A DNA stretch of 9,703 nt from JBBSWA01 sp038046485 (GCA_038046485.1 JBBSWA010000013.1:1-9703), one strand, 5' to 3'. Shown: positions 1 through 6,455, counted from the first letter of the stretch. The notes: generated by a model not told the origin, from the letters alone. Made by a program: numbers and translations.

Positions 1-722
1 CCTTTCTCAGTCTTTAATTTTGGATCATAGACAGGGATCAACCCAGCTTGTCGGTCAATAATCGGTCCAGGATGCATTTTAAGGATTTGATTGAAATAAG
101 CAGGACAGTTTTCATAGCTCGCTACACCGATTCGCATTTTTGTAGATGACTCAGGTACAGCCCATCCCAATTGTCCGATGTGAGGATAAAAAAGGATGGC
201 GTTGTCATTCTTGCACTGAACAGTGGCTTGCATGGCTGTAAAGAATCTTCGTTTTCCAAACATCTCTGCGCTTTTCGCAACCCGGCTTTGTGGTCCATCT
301 GCCCCAAGGATATGGTCAAAAGCAAACAGCTTTGTTTTTTTCTTGGCCACCATTTCAATCTTGGCTTTTCCTTGTTCAAGTCCCATGAAACGGTGTCCTT
401 TCAGGATCGTAGCGCCGTCGTTTTCAGCTTTCTGGCAGAGCCATTCATCAAATGCGCCGCGGTCCATGATGTTTTCAGGGTGTTTGAAGTGAACAGAAAT
501 CATTTTTCCATTTGGTGCAAGGATTCGTGCCTCTTCAATCTTGTTCATAACAACATTGGGATTTAATCGGATCGTCTGGTTGATCGTTTCTGTCACAATC
601 CCGGTGCATTGAACCGGCTTACCCACCATTTCATGTTCTTCAAAGAGGGTCACATCATGGCTTTTGGCGAGTTTAAGGGCAGCCATGCTTCCGGCAGGGC
701 CTGCTCCGACAATGGCAATCAT
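1..722 (-). CDS. Geranylgeranyl reductase family protein (FAD-dependent), C-terminus cut off by window edge
   Basis: The minus strand is open from an ATG at 722 to the window edge, giving 240 residues of a flavoprotein. Seen: a GAGPAG dinucleotide-binding loop at residues 6-11 after a beta strand (MIAIV), VQCTGIV at 37-43, DRGAFD at 87-92, GADGPQSRVAK at 140-150, and GLIPVYDP near residues 227-234. These match the geranylgeranyl reductase family, whose archaeal members use FAD and a reduced donor to saturate the isoprenoid chains of membrane ether lipids. The family is usually about 350-400 residues, so roughly the last third lies outside the window. The start is supported by a TATA-like TTTAAA centred 25 bp upstream. 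A different flavin-dependent reductase of the same superfamily is possible, but the CTG and DRGAFD motifs favour this family. It is transcribed divergently from the envelope protein at 830. Confidence 0.9.
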   Translation of the reverse strand, partial: MIAIVGAGPAGSMAALKLAKSHDVTLFEEHEMVGKPVQCTGIVTETINQTIRLNPNVVMNKIEEARILAPNGKMISVHFKHPENIMDRGAFDEWLCQKAENDGATILKGHRFMGLEQGKAKIEMVAKKKTKLFAFDHILGADGPQSRVAKSAEMFGKRRFFTAMQATVQCKNDNAILFYPHIGQLGWAVPESSTKMRIGVASYENCPAYFNQILKMHPGPIIDRQAGLIPVYDPKLKTEK

Positions 723-744
723 GGTGTTTTGGAAAGGGAGGCAG

Positions 745-750
745 TTTAAA
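745..750 (-). promoter_or_regulatory. TATA-like box for the geranylgeranyl reductase gene
   Basis: TTTAAA lies about 25 bp before the ATG at 722 on the minus strand, the spacing of a leaderless archaeal transcript. The similar spacing seen at most other genes here strengthens the call. Confidence 0.5.
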
Positions 751-800
751 TGACTTATTGCCTTAAATTACCTATTTTTGAGTAGTAATCAGGGCTAAGA

Positions 801-808
801 TTTATAAG
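801..808 (+). promoter_or_regulatory. TATA box for the envelope protein/HAD-like operon
   Basis: TTTATAAG is centred about 26 bp upstream of the ATG at 830. There is no Shine-Dalgarno sequence between them, so the message is probably leaderless. The box for the opposite gene is about 50 bp away, so 723-829 is a compact divergent promoter region. Confidence 0.6.
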
Positions 809-829
809 CAAAGCAGCGATTCACCCAAT

Positions 830-2932
830 ATGGGAATCTTATCATTCCGGAAAAAAAAGGCTGAATCTTTTAATCCTGCTGAAGTCATTGCCTCCAAATT
901 GCCTTCTGAGGAAGAGTTTAGAGTTTTAGAAATTAAACATCAAGCTTATGAACAAGCAACGGCCGCAATAACAGATTTTGATCTTGGGAGAAATGATTCT
1001 TTAATAGGAAATGCCGATGGAGGAGGCCTAGAAAAAGTGCTATCTTCTCCACAAAGGGCACCTGTTGAAAGGAGTGTTAGGGGTCGTTCTTGGTGGCAGA
1101 CTGCTGCCGTGGCCGCAAGTTTAGCTGGCGTACTGGTAAGTGGGGCTTTAGGCATAAAAAAAGTATACGCCGAAGACACTCCAAAAGCTCCTGCATCTTA
1201 TAGAAAAGCAGCCATGAGTACAGCTTATAAGGGGCTTGAAGGAAGTGGGTTGATCCAAACAACCGGCATCAGCAGTATTTTTGGAAGGCGCTTGACTCGA
1301 GGAGATGTGGATCGTTTTTTAGATCAAGAATTTTCCCAATGCCCAGATATAGGAAGGAAAAAGTCTAAGAAAGGTGAAAAGGCTTTAACTCCTCAAGAAA
1401 TCGAAAAATCAAGTATTGATCTAAGTAGAGGTGTTATTTGGGTTTTTGAGAAGAACAAAACGTACTTAGACGCGACGACAGACATGACGAACAATGGGCA
1501 AAGCTTTGAAGTGCCCATAAATGGTTCTGTGTTGATGTCAGGACCTTTATGCACCACCGGTACTCATCTCCCACTAGAGGTAGTGATTAAAGGAGAGGTA
1601 GGGATTAAAGGGGTGAATATGTATTCAGGTGTTCTGCAATGTGACAAAGAAGATTTTGTGACTGATTTCTATATTTCAGCGTCTGAACTTAAAAGAGCTA
1701 TGGGTTGTGGGCTTAAAGTGGGGGAGCCTGCGCGATTTGTGTTAAGAGCCCCCATAACCACATATAAGATGGAAGGTAAGAAAAGAGTTCCAGAAACACA
1801 CTATATAGAAACAAGTTACGAGGCAGGTATTCCTTTCGTATTGATCTCTCCGGATCAAGTTGTTCAAGCACGAAGGAATGCAGAGTTTCGCGAGATGATA
1901 AAATCAGATCGGGCTCCTTCTGTTCCTGGGACAGGTTTATCTTACGCTCCAAAAAAAACTCCCAATCCTCTCCCATCAAGTGGAATAACCCCAACAGGAG
2001 TTGCTCCTTCAAAAAGTCTTGCAGAGCATGGAATTCCTCTTGAATTGCAAAAAGGATGCTGCCCATCCCCAGTTGGTAGAGAAAGCAATCAAGCTTCTTC
2101 AGGTTATCAAATGCCTTCAGATTCAGAAGCTCCTCAAAAAAAATCTAAGCAAGCTCCGTATGATGTAGATGAAAATCCTAAAGAAGGAAAATCCAGATGG
2201 AGCGGCGCTGTGGGTCCAGCCCTTGGAATAGGCGAAGCAACCTTCCAACCGCTAGGGGGAATAGATCCTGTATTAAGTGGCAAGATGCTAGGCATCTACG
2301 CAGATGTAGCTTATGCAAGTCCAAAAACAATGGCAGAAGCCCGTATTTTATATTTAGCCAGTAATGTAACCGACGAAACAACTGGAACACATCTCAATGC
2401 CACATTTAAAACAATAGATTTAGATGGTTTTGGTGTAACAAAACTCGGTCCAGTCAGTGTCGGCGCGAGAGGAGCGATAGCAAGCGAGTCATTTGATAAT
2501 AGCTCTACAGCAGGTTTTAGTCGTGGAGTATCTTCATTAGAGGGATTAGTAGGTCTACAAATGGGGGATAAATTATTCTTAGGGGGTATGGCAGGTTTTG
2601 GTAAGGTAAAAGACAATACGCAGCCTTCCATTCCAGATTCAAACGGTGTATTCACGTATGGTGGAATGGCTCATGTAGATCTAGGAAGCTGCATAGTTGG
2701 AACGGGCTCGTATGAGAAACTAAGCGGAGCGGTGAAAGGAACCGATGTAGATATCCAAGGAAGTCACCTAAAACTAGATGTACGCGTAAATATATTGCAA
2801 GTGACCCATGGTCTAGGTCTAGGTGTGGCTGGCGGCTTATCAAAAACTTCTCTAGATTTTAGTTCAGTATATGTTCCCACGGCTCCATTCGAATCCAATA
2901 AAAAGTATGGTGCATTGGTCCTTACCTGGTAA
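830..2932 (+). CDS. Large envelope protein: cytoplasmic N-terminus, one membrane/signal segment, C-terminal beta-barrel-like domain (function unknown)
   Basis: I do not recognise the family. Residues 1-85 are charged and lack a leading hydrophobic stretch. Residues 91-109 (TAAVAASLAGVLVSGALGI) form one hydrophobic segment, preceded by arginines at 81, 84 and 86 and followed by KKVYAED. VYA|E could be a signal-peptidase site, or the segment may be a signal anchor. Residues about 195-345 form a compact, beta-rich-looking domain with cysteines at 171, 241, 271 and 293. Residues about 355-457 are a Pro/Ser/Lys-rich linker with a CC pair at 410-411. Residues about 458-700 are Gly/Ser-rich with repeated alternation of hydrophobic and small or polar residues in 10-14-residue stretches, ending in LVLTW. 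This resembles a transmembrane beta-barrel with a terminal aromatic residue, which is surprising in an archaeon. The barrel reading is inference; a soluble beta-rich adhesin domain is the main alternative. The HAD-like gene follows 5 bp downstream. Confidence 0.75.
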   Translation: MGILSFRKKKAESFNPAEVIASKLPSEEEFRVLEIKHQAYEQATAAITDFDLGRNDSLIGNADGGGLEKVLSSPQRAPVERSVRGRSWWQTAAVAASLAGVLVSGALGIKKVYAEDTPKAPASYRKAAMSTAYKGLEGSGLIQTTGISSIFGRRLTRGDVDRFLDQEFSQCPDIGRKKSKKGEKALTPQEIEKSSIDLSRGVIWVFEKNKTYLDATTDMTNNGQSFEVPINGSVLMSGPLCTTGTHLPLEVVIKGEVGIKGVNMYSGVLQCDKEDFVTDFYISASELKRAMGCGLKVGEPARFVLRAPITTYKMEGKKRVPETHYIETSYEAGIPFVLISPDQVVQARRNAEFREMIKSDRAPSVPGTGLSYAPKKTPNPLPSSGITPTGVAPSKSLAEHGIPLELQKGCCPSPVGRESNQASSGYQMPSDSEAPQKKSKQAPYDVDENPKEGKSRWSGAVGPALGIGEATFQPLGGIDPVLSGKMLGIYADVAYASPKTMAEARILYLASNVTDETTGTHLNATFKTIDLDGFGVTKLGPVSVGARGAIASESFDNSSTAGFSRGVSSLEGLVGLQMGDKLFLGGMAGFGKVKDNTQPSIPDSNGVFTYGGMAHVDLGSCIVGTGSYEKLSGAVKGTDVDIQGSHLKLDVRVNILQVTHGLGLGVAGGLSKTSLDFSSVYVPTAPFESNKKYGALVLTW

Positions 2933-2937
2933 TTAGA

Positions 2938-3483
2938 ATGCTTCAAGTCATCCAAGCAAGTTCTGCAGATTCCATTGATGCTCTTACAAGGGCAGAGTTG
3001 ATTTTTCTCGACATGGAAAACAGTCTAGTGGTACCAGATTCCCAAGCAATAGGGGGGGAATCAAAGTGGGTGTCTCGGCCTGAAGTTCTTGGTTTCTTGG
3101 AGCAGTACGGAAATAAGGTTGGAGAAAGTCATAAAAAAGGGTTGGTTGTTTTTTCAGATTGGGGAAGAAACCAATTAGAGAATGTTATTCACACATCGGG
3201 ATGGGAAGAATACTTAAGATTGGTGTTTGGCAGCGATCATCTGTATCGCAGGTCTTTCTATGATGCAGAAGGAAGTCGTACAAGAATGAGTCTTATTAAA
3301 GTATTGGGCAAGGCCTTTGGTCATTTCATTCCAAAGATCCACAATCCTGTATTCATCGGCGTAGGGAGTGATCTAAATAAAGCTTCATGTGAAGAGTACA
3401 GGGTAACCCTACTGGAATTACCGAATGAGCCGACAAACAAACCCTTAGAAGATCGTTTTAGTTTTAGAAGTTTATATCGCTAA
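2938..3483 (+). CDS. HAD-superfamily-like protein with degenerate motif I
   Basis: The 181-residue protein has the order of features expected of a small HAD-fold protein. A beta strand ends in LIFLDMENSLVV, with D25 at the nucleophile position and E27 where the second Asp of DxD normally lies. LVVFSDWG places S73 at motif II. Lys133 precedes PVFIGVGSDLNKA, where G143-S144-D145 resembles motif IV. HAD enzymes hydrolyse phosphate esters or move phosphoryl groups. With Asp replaced by Glu at the general acid/base position, hydrolysis may be weak or lost. Most of the cap region is missing, so this is a minimal (C0-like) fold. It starts 5 bp after the stop of the envelope protein, so the two are very probably co-transcribed. 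Its stop overlaps the convergent ScpB gene by 4 bp. The fold call is moderate; substrate unknown. Confidence 0.7.
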   Translation: MLQVIQASSADSIDALTRAELIFLDMENSLVVPDSQAIGGESKWVSRPEVLGFLEQYGNKVGESHKKGLVVFSDWGRNQLENVIHTSGWEEYLRLVFGSDHLYRRSFYDAEGSRTRMSLIKVLGKAFGHFIPKIHNPVFIGVGSDLNKASCEEYRVTLLELPNEPTNKPLEDRFSFRSLYR

Positions 3484-4253
3484 GAAGGGGGTATTTCTTG
3501 CTCGGGAAGTTCTTGGGTAGGAGCAGGTTCTACTGGCGTAGGTTCGTTTTCAATTCGTCGGAATTGTTTTAATTCTTCCGAGTGGCTGTCCACGCGTTTG
3601 TGAAGCGCTTCCAGTTCATCGTCAAAGCCTTGCATTTCTTCCATTTTCACAGGTTCGGGGGGTGGAATGCTTTTCTTGACTTCTTCAAGGCGCTCGATGA
3701 TATCTTCATAGTTGGGATCTACAGCTTCAGTACCTTGTAAGGGTTGTAGGGGGATTTCAGGAATTTTAATGTGTTCAAAGACTTTTTTCATGTCTTCATC
3801 GGTTTTGACATCAAAGTATTCAAAAAATTTTGGTGTTAATTTCAGTAAGTAACTGCGTCCTTCAGGTTCTTTGAGGATGAACCCTCTTTTTTCAAGTTCA
3901 CCAATGTGTTCGTAGGCCGAGTCGCTTCGAATCTGTACCACTTCGCTTTGCAAAACAGGTCGTTTCCAGGCGATGACAGAAAGGGTTTGCAACCAAGGTC
4001 TAGGTAACTCAGCATCGGCAATGATTTTACGTACCAATTCCAAGTAGTTCTCGCGAACATTCAGCTTCCATCCGTCAGATTCATTCATTAAGGTAAGGGA
4101 GCTGTCAGCCTGTTCATACTGTGTTTTGAGTTCTTGCAAGGCGCTTTTAACGCCATCTTTAGGCATATTGGTAAGCATGGCAAGCTGATCTTCCGCCATC
4201 CATTTGCCTGAAGAAAACAAAAGGGCTTCGACTTGTTTAGAGGCATCCGACAT
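3480..4253 (-). CDS. scpB: SMC-Scp complex subunit ScpB (segregation and condensation protein B)
   Basis: The 257-residue protein matches ScpB, a dimeric double winged-helix protein that binds the kleisin ScpA and regulates the SMC condensin that compacts and segregates the chromosome. Seen: an N-terminal winged-helix region (residues 1-80) beginning KQVEALLFSSGK, and the diagnostic LQTLSVIAWKRPVLQSEVVQIR at 88-109, corresponding to the family's LQTLAVIAYRQP...EIEEIR signature. This is followed by a second winged-helix domain with LEKRGFI and GRSYLLKLTPKFFEYFD at 132-148. After about residue 160 comes a Pro/Glu-rich tail with a short charged helical stretch, which is long compared with minimal ScpB proteins. 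No scpA or smc lies in the window. A TATA-like box 28 bp upstream of the ATG supports the start. It converges on the HAD-like gene with a 4-bp overlap. Confidence 0.92.
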   Translation of the reverse strand: MSDASKQVEALLFSSGKWMAEDQLAMLTNMPKDGVKSALQELKTQYEQADSSLTLMNESDGWKLNVRENYLELVRKIIADAELPRPWLQTLSVIAWKRPVLQSEVVQIRSDSAYEHIGELEKRGFILKEPEGRSYLLKLTPKFFEYFDVKTDEDMKKVFEHIKIPEIPLQPLQGTEAVDPNYEDIIERLEEVKKSIPPPEPVKMEEMQGFDDELEALHKRVDSHSEELKQFRRIENEPTPVEPAPTQELPEQEIPPS

Positions 4254-4276
4254 ACCGTCGATAAAGGGGCTTTGGG

Positions 4277-4285
4277 TATTTATAA
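4277..4285 (-). promoter_or_regulatory. TATA box for scpB
   Basis: On the minus strand TTATAAATA is centred about 28 bp before the scpB ATG at 4253, with no Shine-Dalgarno in between. This is consistent with a leaderless start. Confidence 0.6.
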
Positions 4286-4318
4286 CTTTGGGTTCTAGGT
4301 AAGTAACCCATTAATAAG

Positions 4319-4332
4319 TTTCTATATAGAAA
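4319..4332. promoter_or_regulatory. Perfect 14-bp palindrome in a divergent promoter region (candidate operator)
   Basis: TTTCTATATAGAAA is its own reverse complement. It sits about 40 bp from the proposed TATA boxes of both scpB and the SLOG-fold gene, a position suited to a dimeric regulator acting on both. AT-rich palindromes also arise by chance, so function is unproven. Confidence 0.35.
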
Positions 4333-4361
4333 TAAATATCAAATCAAACTCCAAACGCCAA

Positions 4362-4370
4362 CTTTTTATT
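4362..4370 (+). promoter_or_regulatory. Candidate TATA-like box for the SLOG-fold gene
   Basis: CTTTTTATT (4363 onward) is centred about 27 bp before the ATG at 4393 but only about 12 bp before the ATG at 4378, so it supports the downstream start. A second A/T-rich element, AATAAATATC at 4331-4340, would instead give a leader of about 18 nt without a Shine-Dalgarno site for 4378. Confidence 0.35.
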
Positions 4371-4392
4371 TCAACCAATGTTCCAATATTTC

Positions 4393-4887
4393 ATGCGTAA
4401 AACCATCATCGGGGTCATGGGTCCTCCAGGAGGAGAAGCGAGTAAAATAGACGAACAAAACGCTTACCAATTAGGTGAGTTAATCGCAGAAAACAACTGG
4501 GTGCTTCTCACCGGAGGAGGAAAAGAAGGAGTCATGGGAGCAGCAAACAAAGGTGCAAAGGCAAAAGGAGGTTTAACAGTAGGCATTCTTTCCAATGATG
4601 ATCCAAACAGGTGTTCAGAGTATGTAGATATCCCGATCATCACCAACATGCAAAGCGGCCGGAATTATATGAACGTCCTTTCCTGCGATGTAGTGATCGC
4701 ATGCGGAATGAACCCTGGAACCGCTTCTGAAGTAGCTCTAGCAATCAAGCCCAATAAACAGATCATTTTATTAAACGACATGGAAGAAAGCAAAACCTTT
4801 TTCAAAAAACTCTCCCCCAGTCAAATTCATCTAGTCAGTAGTCCAAAAGAAGCCATTGAGTTAACAAAAAAGTTTCTAGAGAAGTAA
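4393..4887 (+). CDS. SLOG/LOG-fold nucleotide-binding protein (TIGR00725-like)
   Basis: The protein is a small Rossmann-like member of the LOG/DprA-related (SLOG) superfamily, closest in appearance to the TIGR00725 group. Numbering from this start: IIGVMGPPGG near the N-terminus, TGGGKEGVMGAANKGA at about 40-55, GRNYMNVLSCDVVIACG at about 89-105, and PGTASEVALAI at about 108-118. The last corresponds to the PGGxGTxxE active-site motif of LOG proteins, with Glu retained. LOG enzymes release cytokinin bases from nucleotides, but many SLOG proteins only bind nucleotides or nucleotide-derived signals, so the substrate is unknown. An in-frame ATG at 4378 would add five residues (MFQYF). I prefer 4393 because a TATA-like element is correctly spaced for it and MRKTIIGVMG is a natural family start. 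It is divergent from scpB and convergent with the next gene, whose stop codon abuts its own. Confidence 0.82.
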   Translation: MRKTIIGVMGPPGGEASKIDEQNAYQLGELIAENNWVLLTGGGKEGVMGAANKGAKAKGGLTVGILSNDDPNRCSEYVDIPIITNMQSGRNYMNVLSCDVVIACGMNPGTASEVALAIKPNKQIILLNDMEESKTFFKKLSPSQIHLVSSPKEAIELTKKFLEK

Positions 4888-4895
4888 TCACTTCT
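4880..4895. terminator. Small hairpin containing both convergent stop codons (possible bidirectional terminator)
   Basis: AGAAGT-AATC-ACTTCT forms a 6-bp stem with a 4-nt loop. The stop codons of both flanking genes (TAA at 4885-4887; TGA on the minus strand at 4888-4890) lie within it. A T-rich run follows on the plus strand. The stem is short, so this is a weak terminator candidate. Confidence 0.3.
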
Positions 4896-5517
4896 TCTTT
4901 TTCTTCTCACTTTTCTTATCGTTTCCAGGGCGTTTATATTGATCTTTCATGAGATGAATCTTTCCTTCCTTGATCATGGCTTCAAAGAAAGGCTTTAATT
5001 GTTTAAAGTCAATGCCAGTTCTTTTTTCAATTTCTTTAGGGGTATGATGTCCATCATCCACTGCAACGAGGATGGCATTCTTGATCAAGCGGTTCATGTT
5101 TTGTACGATCATCTTATTTTCAGCGCTAACTTGTTTAGATAAAGCTCCGATTTCATGCAATTTAGCAAGCAAGTCATTCAGCCAGTTGCTGAGTTCCTTT
5201 TCCTGGAATTTGAATTCAGGCGGATCAATGATTTCAATGGAAGCCGGAGAATAATTAAAGCATAGCCAAGTTAATTTTTCAAGTCCCTTGACCATGAGGT
5301 CAACCTCAGCAAACGTACTGAACAATCCATTCCCAAGGTCCTCAGCAGGTTCTAGGTCTTCTTTCAGAACAATGACATTCGCCGTGAGTTTGATGTTTTC
5401 TAGGTAATTCTTCAAAGCGCCTTCAACATGTTCCTTAGGGCTTCCAATAACCTCGAACAATACATTGGCCCGGATGAACCCTTCATTGATCTTGACTTTG
5501 ATTTCCGCTTTATCCAT
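4888..5517 (-). CDS. Conserved-looking hypothetical protein with helical core, possible winged-helix region and lysine-rich tail
   Basis: I do not recognise this 209-residue protein. Residues 1-100 look like an alpha/beta domain: MDKAEIKVKINEGFIRANV, an acidic segment LKEDLEPAED (51-60), FAEVDLMVKGLEKLTWLCFNYSP around 69-91, then IEIIDPP at 94-100. Residues 104-150 are strongly helical with heptad-like spacing (ELSNWLNDLLAKLHEIGALSKQ). Residues about 157-190 (TPKEIEKRTGI... FFEAMIKEGKIHL) resemble a small winged-helix or helix-turn-helix, followed by a basic tail ending in KKSEKKKKK. A nucleic-acid-associated role is plausible but inferred. The start at 5517 is chosen because a clear TATA box sits 27 bp upstream. 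The longer frame begins only at a TTG at 5619 and would run translation across that TATA box. Confidence 0.72.
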   Translation of the reverse strand: MDKAEIKVKINEGFIRANVLFEVIGSPKEHVEGALKNYLENIKLTANVIVLKEDLEPAEDLGNGLFSTFAEVDLMVKGLEKLTWLCFNYSPASIEIIDPPEFKFQEKELSNWLNDLLAKLHEIGALSKQVSAENKMIVQNMNRLIKNAILVAVDDGHHTPKEIEKRTGIDFKQLKPFFEAMIKEGKIHLMKDQYKRPGNDKKSEKKKKK

Positions 5518-5539
5518 GGACGGTACGAACCGATAAGGG

Positions 5540-5547
5540 TTTATAAA
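5540..5547 (-). promoter_or_regulatory. TATA box that fixes the start at 5517
   Basis: TTTATAAA on the minus strand, preceded by CG, is centred about 27 bp before the ATG at 5517. It lies inside the upstream extension that a TTG start would require, arguing that the extension is non-coding. Confidence 0.6.
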
Positions 5548-5647
5548 CGTTTTGCGCTGAATCACCTCTGAACGCTCATTAAATGCAATAAAATTACGTT
5601 TAATAGTTGTTGTACGCAATTAAATTTTCACTAGACTAAATCGCATT

Positions 5648-5666
5648 CTTCTTTTAGAAAAAGAAG
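5648..5666. repeat. AT-rich hairpin: 8-bp perfect stem, 3-nt loop
   Basis: CTTCTTTT-AGA-AAAAGAAG is a perfect stem-loop, 5 bp outside the left inverted repeat of the kinase-bearing segment. It could be a weak terminator, a target-site structure, or chance in a purine/pyrimidine-rich stretch. Confidence 0.4.
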
Positions 5667-5671
5667 CAAAA

Positions 5672-5689
5672 AGGGAGGCTATACTCAAT
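5672..5689 (+). repeat. Left inverted repeat of the kinase segment
   Basis: AGGGAGGCTATACTCAAT; its reverse complement recurs at 6456-6473 with one mismatch. The GC-rich GGGAGGC core stands out in AT-rich surroundings. It runs into a 12-bp palindrome, TCAATATATTGA (5685-5696). Confidence 0.75.
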
Positions 5690-5730
5690 ATATTGATAAA
5701 AAACACCAGATCAAAATGCAAAAACAAAAC

Positions 5731-5739
5731 TATTTAAAT
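5731..5739 (+). promoter_or_regulatory. TATA box for the kinase-like gene
   Basis: TATTTAAAT is centred about 27 bp before the ATG at 5762. No Shine-Dalgarno is present. The box lies inside the inverted-repeat-bounded segment, so the gene carries its own promoter. Confidence 0.55.
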
Positions 5740-5761
5740 TCCATAATACGAACTTAATTAT

Positions 5762-6448
5762 ATGAAAAAGTATAATGCTTCTACAGTTGCCGAGAAAATA
5801 GTTCAGTTTTGTATTTCTACAAATAAAAAATTCATTTTCATCTCAGGAAATGGAGGCTCAGGAAAAACTGAACTGAGTAAAATTATTTCAAAAGAAGCAA
5901 CCAAACACGCCCGAATCAATTTTTTAGAAATGGATGATTTTGTTGTTGATACTAAACTTAGGAATAGTGCCACTACAACATGGGATGATGCTCAAAAGAA
6001 CAAACGGACAGGAAGATACACTACCTCTTTTGAAGCATCTTATTTTTTGCAGAGTATAAAGGCCATAATCTACAATATAGAAAAAGGCAATAATTATTAT
6101 CATTGGCCCAAAAAAGCTAAGGAATCAAAAGAATGCAGATTATTATATGGAAATGCAACACTGACTATCATTGAAGGTGTCGGCACAGTTTTCCTAGAGA
6201 AAGAAAAATCCAATTCAGTAAGTATCTTCTTGATATGCACAGAAAAATTGGAAATTGATAGAAGAATAAAAAGGGCAAGAGCCGATAACGAGAAAACTGC
6301 TGAAGAAGTAAAGAAAAACTTTAATGAAAGAAATAGTCAATATAAAACTATTATTAAACCACATATAAAAGAATATGACTTTGTGCTTGAAAGCAAAGAA
6401 AATTTCTCCTTAAGTGTTATCCGAGATAACTTAAATATTTTAAAATAA
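5762..6448 (+). CDS. Uridine kinase-like P-loop NTPase/kinase, accessory
   Basis: The 228-residue protein has a complete P-loop kinase pattern. A strand KFIFISG leads into the Walker A loop GNGGSGKT (residues 29-36). EMDDFVVD at 56-63 matches the substrate/Mg-binding DDF of uridine kinase and related NMP kinases. LTIIEGVGTVF at 134-144 matches the family's third core strand ending in EG. RRIKRARADN at 167-176 looks like an arginine-bearing lid. The family transfers the ATP gamma-phosphate to nucleosides or other small hydroxyl substrates; the substrate here cannot be read from sequence. Codons are rich in A and T (AAA, ATT, TTA) compared with neighbouring genes, suggesting recent acquisition. 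The gene lies alone between 18-bp inverted repeats with its own TATA box. Fold confidence is high; the uridine kinase subfamily is moderate. Confidence 0.82.
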   Translation: MKKYNASTVAEKIVQFCISTNKKFIFISGNGGSGKTELSKIISKEATKHARINFLEMDDFVVDTKLRNSATTTWDDAQKNKRTGRYTTSFEASYFLQSIKAIIYNIEKGNNYYHWPKKAKESKECRLLYGNATLTIIEGVGTVFLEKEKSNSVSIFLICTEKLEIDRRIKRARADNEKTAEEVKKNFNERNSQYKTIIKPHIKEYDFVLESKENFSLSVIRDNLNILK

Positions 6449-6455
6449 AGTGCGA

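Noticed and set aside
122..566. Open frames on both strands over the first 0.6 kb other than the reductase frame
   Set aside because: They overlap the geranylgeranyl reductase frame, which carries recognisable family motifs throughout; the others are rich in Cys/Phe/His and show no domain.
1713..2066. 117-codon minus-strand frame inside the envelope gene
   Set aside because: It is antisense to a continuous 700-codon gene, with composition rich in Leu/Phe/Ser and no motif or promoter.
5518..5619. TTG-initiated N-terminal extension of the unknown protein
   Set aside because: It runs through a clear TATA box placed 27 bp before the ATG at 5517, and the TTG has no supporting signal.
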